Origin: Hydractinia symbiolongicarpus
Lineage: Eukaryota > Cnidaria > Hydrozoa > Anthoathecata > Hydractiniidae
Direction of reading: 5' to 3'
Assembly (NCBI RefSeq): GCF_029227915.1
Contig: NC_079879.1
Location: forward strand, 30,758,501-30,822,500
DNA length: 64,000 nt
Each line of letters begins with the position of its first letter. Positions within the stretch are counted from its first letter, which is position 1. The notes beneath the pieces are model-generated. The model did not search any database and was not told the origin of the DNA. It saw nothing but the letters and a program-made list of their open reading frames with translations. Below, in pieces: positions 60,831 through 64,000 of this stretch. The translations under genes and the position numbers were made by a program.

Positions 60831-63800
60831 GAGTTTACACCCTGGGTACTTTCTTTGTATACATTTGACTATACGGGCCAAGCCCGGAATTTACGTGAAA
60901 TCGCAGGTTTTCGTTTGCTGGCGATTAAACCTCTTTCATTAAGCGTCTCATCAAAAATGAAAACATTTCTGAAAACTACAAGTCTCATGCGTTTTAGTGG
61001 TGAAAAGATAATTTAAAAAATCGTTCTGGAAATGAGTTTACTCACAGGGTACTTTCTTTGTAAACATTCGACTATACGGGACAAGCCCGGGATTTACGTG
61101 AAATCGCGGGTTTTCGTTTGCTGGCGATTAAACCTCTTTCATTAAGCGTCTCATCAAAAATTAAAACATTTCTGAAAACTACAAGTCTCATGCGTTTTAG
61201 TGGTGAAAAGATAATTTAAAAAACCGTTTTGAAAATGAGTTTACTCCCAGGGTACTTTCTTTGTATACATTCCACTATACGGGCCAAGCCCGGGATTTAC
61301 AGGAAATCGCGGGTTTTCGGTTGCCGGCTATTAAACCACATTTATTAAGCGTCTCATCAAAAATGAAAACTTTTCTGAAAACTACAAGTCTCATGGGCTT
61401 TAGTGGTGAAATAATATTTTAAAAAATCGTTCGGGAAATGAGTTTACTCCCTGGGTACTTTCTTTGTATACTTTTGACTATACGGGCCGAGTCTGGGATT
61501 TACGGGAAATCGCGGGTTTTCGTTTGCCGGCGATTAAAGTCTTTTTATTCAGCGTCTCATCAAAAATGAAAACATTTTGGAAACTACATGTCTCATGCGT
61601 TTTAGTGGTGAAAAGATAATTTAAAAAATCGTTCTGGAAATGAGTTTACTCACAGGATACTTTCTTCGTAAGCATTCGACTATACGGGACAAGCCCGGGA
61701 TTTAGGGAAATCGTGGTATTTCGTTTGCCGGCGATTAAACCTCTTTCATTAAGCGTCTCATTAAAAATGAAAACATTTTTGGAAACTACAAGTCTCATTC
61801 GTTCTAGTGTACAGAAATAATTTAAAAAATCGTTCGGGAAATGAGTTTACACACTGGGTACTTTCTTTGTATACATTTGACTATACGGGCCAAGCCCGGA
61901 ATTTACGTGAAATCGCGGGTTTTTGTTTGCTGGCGATTAAACCTCTTTCATTAAGCGTCTCATCAAAAATGAAAACATTTCTGAAAACTACAAGTCTCAT
62001 GCGTTTTAGTGGTGAAAAGATAATTTAAAAAATCGTTCTGGAAATGAGTTTACTCCCTGGGTACTTTCTTTGTATACTTTTGACTATACGGGCCGAGTCC
62101 GGGATTTACGGGAAATCGCGGGTTTTCGTTTGCCGGTTATTAAAGTCTTTTTATTCAGCGTCTCATCAAAAATGAGAACATTTTTGAAAACTACAAGTCT
62201 CATGCGTTTTAGTGGTGAAAAGATAATTTAAAAAATCGTTCTGGAAATGAGTTTACTCCCTGGGTACTTTCTTTGTATACTTTTGACTATACGGGCCGAC
62301 TCCGGGATTTACGGGAAATCGTAGGTTTTCGTTTGCCGGCGATTAAACTCCTTTCATTCAGCGTCTCATCAAAAATGAAAACATTTTTGAAAACTACAAG
62401 TCTCATGCGTTTTAGTGGTGAAACGATAATTTAAAAAATCGTTTCGGAAATGAGTTTACTCACAGGGTACTTCCTTTGTATACATTCGACTATTCGGGCC
62501 AAGCCCGGGGTTTACAGGAAATCGAGGGTTTTTCGTTTGCCGGCTATTAAACCACATTTATTAAGCGTCTCATCAAAAATGAAAACATTTCTGAAAACTA
62601 CAAGTCTCATGGGCTTTAGTGGTGAAATAATAATTTAAAAAATCGTTCTGGAAATGAGTTTACTCACAGGATACTTTCTTCGTAAACATTCGACTATACG
62701 GGACAAGCCCGGGATTTAGGGAAATCGTGGTATTTCGTTTGCTGGCGATTAAACCTCTTTCATTAAGCGTCTCATTAAAAATGAAAACATTTTTGGAAAC
62801 TACAAGTCTCATTCGTTCTAGTGTAAAGAAATAATTTAAAAAATCGTTCGGGAAATGAGTTTACACCCTGGGTACTTTCTTTGTATACATTTGACTATAC
62901 GGGCCAAGCCCGGAATTTACGTGAAATCGCGGGTTTTCGTTTGCTGGCGATTAAACCTCTTTCATTAAGCGTCTCATCAAAAATGAAAACATTTTTGAAA
63001 ACTACAAGTCTCATGCGTTTTAGTGGTGAAAAGATAATTTAGAAACCCTTTTTGGAAATGAGTTTACTCACAGGGTACTTTCTTTGTATACATTCGATAT
63101 ACGGGCCAAGCCCGGGATTTACAGGAAATCGGGGGTTTTCGTTTGCCGGCTATTAAACCACATTCATTAAGCGTCTCATCAAAAATGAAAACATTTCTGA
63201 AAACTACAAGTCTCATGGGCTTTAGTGGTAAAATAATAATTTAAAAAATCGTTTGGGAAATGAGTTTACTTCCTGGGTACTTTCTTTGTATACTTTTGAC
63301 TATACGGGCCAAGCCCGGGATTTACAGGAAATCGCGGGTTTTCGTTTGCCGGCTATTAAACCACATTCATTAAGCGTCTCATTAAAAATGAAAACATTTC
63401 TGAAAACTACAAGTCTCATGGGCTTTAGTGGTGAAATAATAATTTGAAAAATTGTTCGGGAATCAGTTTACTCCCTGGGTACTTTCTTTATATAAATTCA
63501 ACTATACGGGCCAAGCCTCGGATTTACGGGAAATCGCGGTTTTTCGTTTGCCGGCAATTAAACTTCTTTTATTCAGCGTCTCATCAAATATGAAAACACT
63601 TTTGAAAACTACAAGTCTCACGCGTTTTAGTGGTGAAAAATAATTTAAAAAATCGTTTTGGAAATGAGTTTACTCACAGGGTACTTTCTTTGTATACATT
63701 CGACTATACGGGCCAAGCCCGGGATTTACGGGAAATCGCAGGTTTTCGTTTGCCGGCGATTAAACCACTTTCACTAAGCGTCTCAACAAAAATGAAAACA

Positions 63801-64000
63801 TTTCTGAAAACTACAAGTCTCATGCGTTTTAGTGGTGAAAAAATAATTTAAAAAATCGTTCGGGAAATGAGTTTATTCCTTGGGAACTTTCTTTGTATAC
63901 ATTCGACTATACGGGCTAAGCCCGGGATTTACGGGAAATCGCGGGTTTTCGTTTGCCGGCGATTAAACCACTTTCACTAAGCGTCTCATCAAAAATGAAA
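60831..64000 (+). repeat. Mixed satellite segment, right edge
   Basis: About 16 monomers interleave the AATTTACGTG/GCTGGCG class, the GATTTAGGG class, GGGCTTTAG monomers and ATTCGAC monomers. TCTAGTGTAC and TCTAGTGTAA forms at about 61803 and 62818 are derivatives of the TCTAGTGTGC class. Several monomers carry private substitutions (TTTAGAAACCC at about 63038, ATATAAATTC at about 63490), so this end is less homogeneous than 36.5-46.4 kb. The array runs off the window in phase. No gene is seen. Confidence 0.8.

Larger units (their letters stand above)
1..64000 (+). repeat. Continuous 203-bp satellite DNA array filling the window
   Basis: The anchor TCGCGGG recurs at 204, 406, 609 and 812, giving spacings of 202-203 bp, and the same anchors (TTTGCCGGCGATT, GCGTCTCATC, ACTACAAGTCTCATG, TATACGGGC) continue in the same order to the last base. 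About 315 monomers fit. All are in the same orientation and I saw no foreign insertion. Divergence between neighbouring monomers is modest and concentrated at a few class-defining sites, while some copies thousands of bases apart are nearly identical, which is the mark of higher-order repeats. Such an array is typical of eukaryotic centromeric or pericentromeric heterochromatin; that location is inference, since no flanking sequence is visible. The family itself is not one I recognise. Confidence 0.97.

Noticed and set aside
1-64000. CRISPR array
   Set aside because: The unit is 203 bp and similar along its full length. There is no alternation of short identical repeats with unique spacers, and no cas genes.
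1-64000. Ribosomal DNA spacer subrepeats or a telomeric tract
   Set aside because: No rRNA gene or promoter appears in 64 kb, far longer than usual spacer subrepeat blocks, and no short G-rich telomere motif is present.
1-64000. Tandem transposon or helitron-derived array
   Set aside because: No transposase, terminal inverted repeats bounding the unit or target-site duplications were seen. The short dyads inside the monomer are internal, not terminal to a mobile unit.

Overview
The whole 64-kb window is one uninterrupted tandem satellite DNA array. The unit is about 203 bp (most spacings 202-203 bp, so roughly 315 monomers). Every monomer I read lies head-to-tail in the same orientation. I found no unique sequence, convincing protein-coding gene, rRNA, tRNA, transposon, CRISPR array or inversion. 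Short open frames of 60-102 codons recur, but they follow the repeat period and are by-products of it.

Organism: a megabase-style satellite points to a eukaryotic chromosome, most likely a centromeric or pericentromeric heterochromatin block. I do not recognise the satellite family and cannot name the species. A counted monomer (609-811) is 38.4% G+C with 13 CpG against about 7.5 expected. This lack of CpG depletion fits a genome or locus with little CpG methylation (many insects and other invertebrates) better than a heavily methylated vertebrate or plant satellite.

Monomer anatomy: one half is A/T-rich with runs of A and T. The other half is rich in short dyad symmetries: TGAGT-TT-ACTCA, GTATA-N8-TATAC, an almost perfect 10-bp inverted repeat CCCGSGATTT-N5-AAATCGCGGG, and GCCGGC. 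Monomers fall into recognisable classes, told apart by linked variants at four or five places.

Layout. 1-4.4 kb: mixed classes with a 7-monomer echo. 4.4-7.1 kb: a 7-monomer (1419-bp) higher-order repeat. 6.05-14.96 kb: two nearly identical 22-monomer (4457-bp) copies. 15.5-22.2 kb: an 18-monomer block and a copy of it lacking two monomers. 22.2-27.5 kb: 5-monomer duplications and re-used older blocks. 27.5-36.5 kb: a shuffled array of another class set. 36.5-46.4 kb: two nearly identical 24-monomer (4869-bp) copies, then a shortened third partial copy to about 49.6 kb. 49.7 kb: one monomer cut to 84 bp. 49.8-59.2 kb: 3- and 5-monomer repeats. 59.6-64 kb: return of a class (TCTAGTGTGC-like) otherwise seen only at 4.1-20.2 kb.

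The array is best read as the product of repeated unequal exchange and segmental duplication acting on 203-bp units. The interest lies in its architecture, dyads and recent duplications rather than in genes. All comparisons were made by eye; block edges are good to about a few tens of bases.
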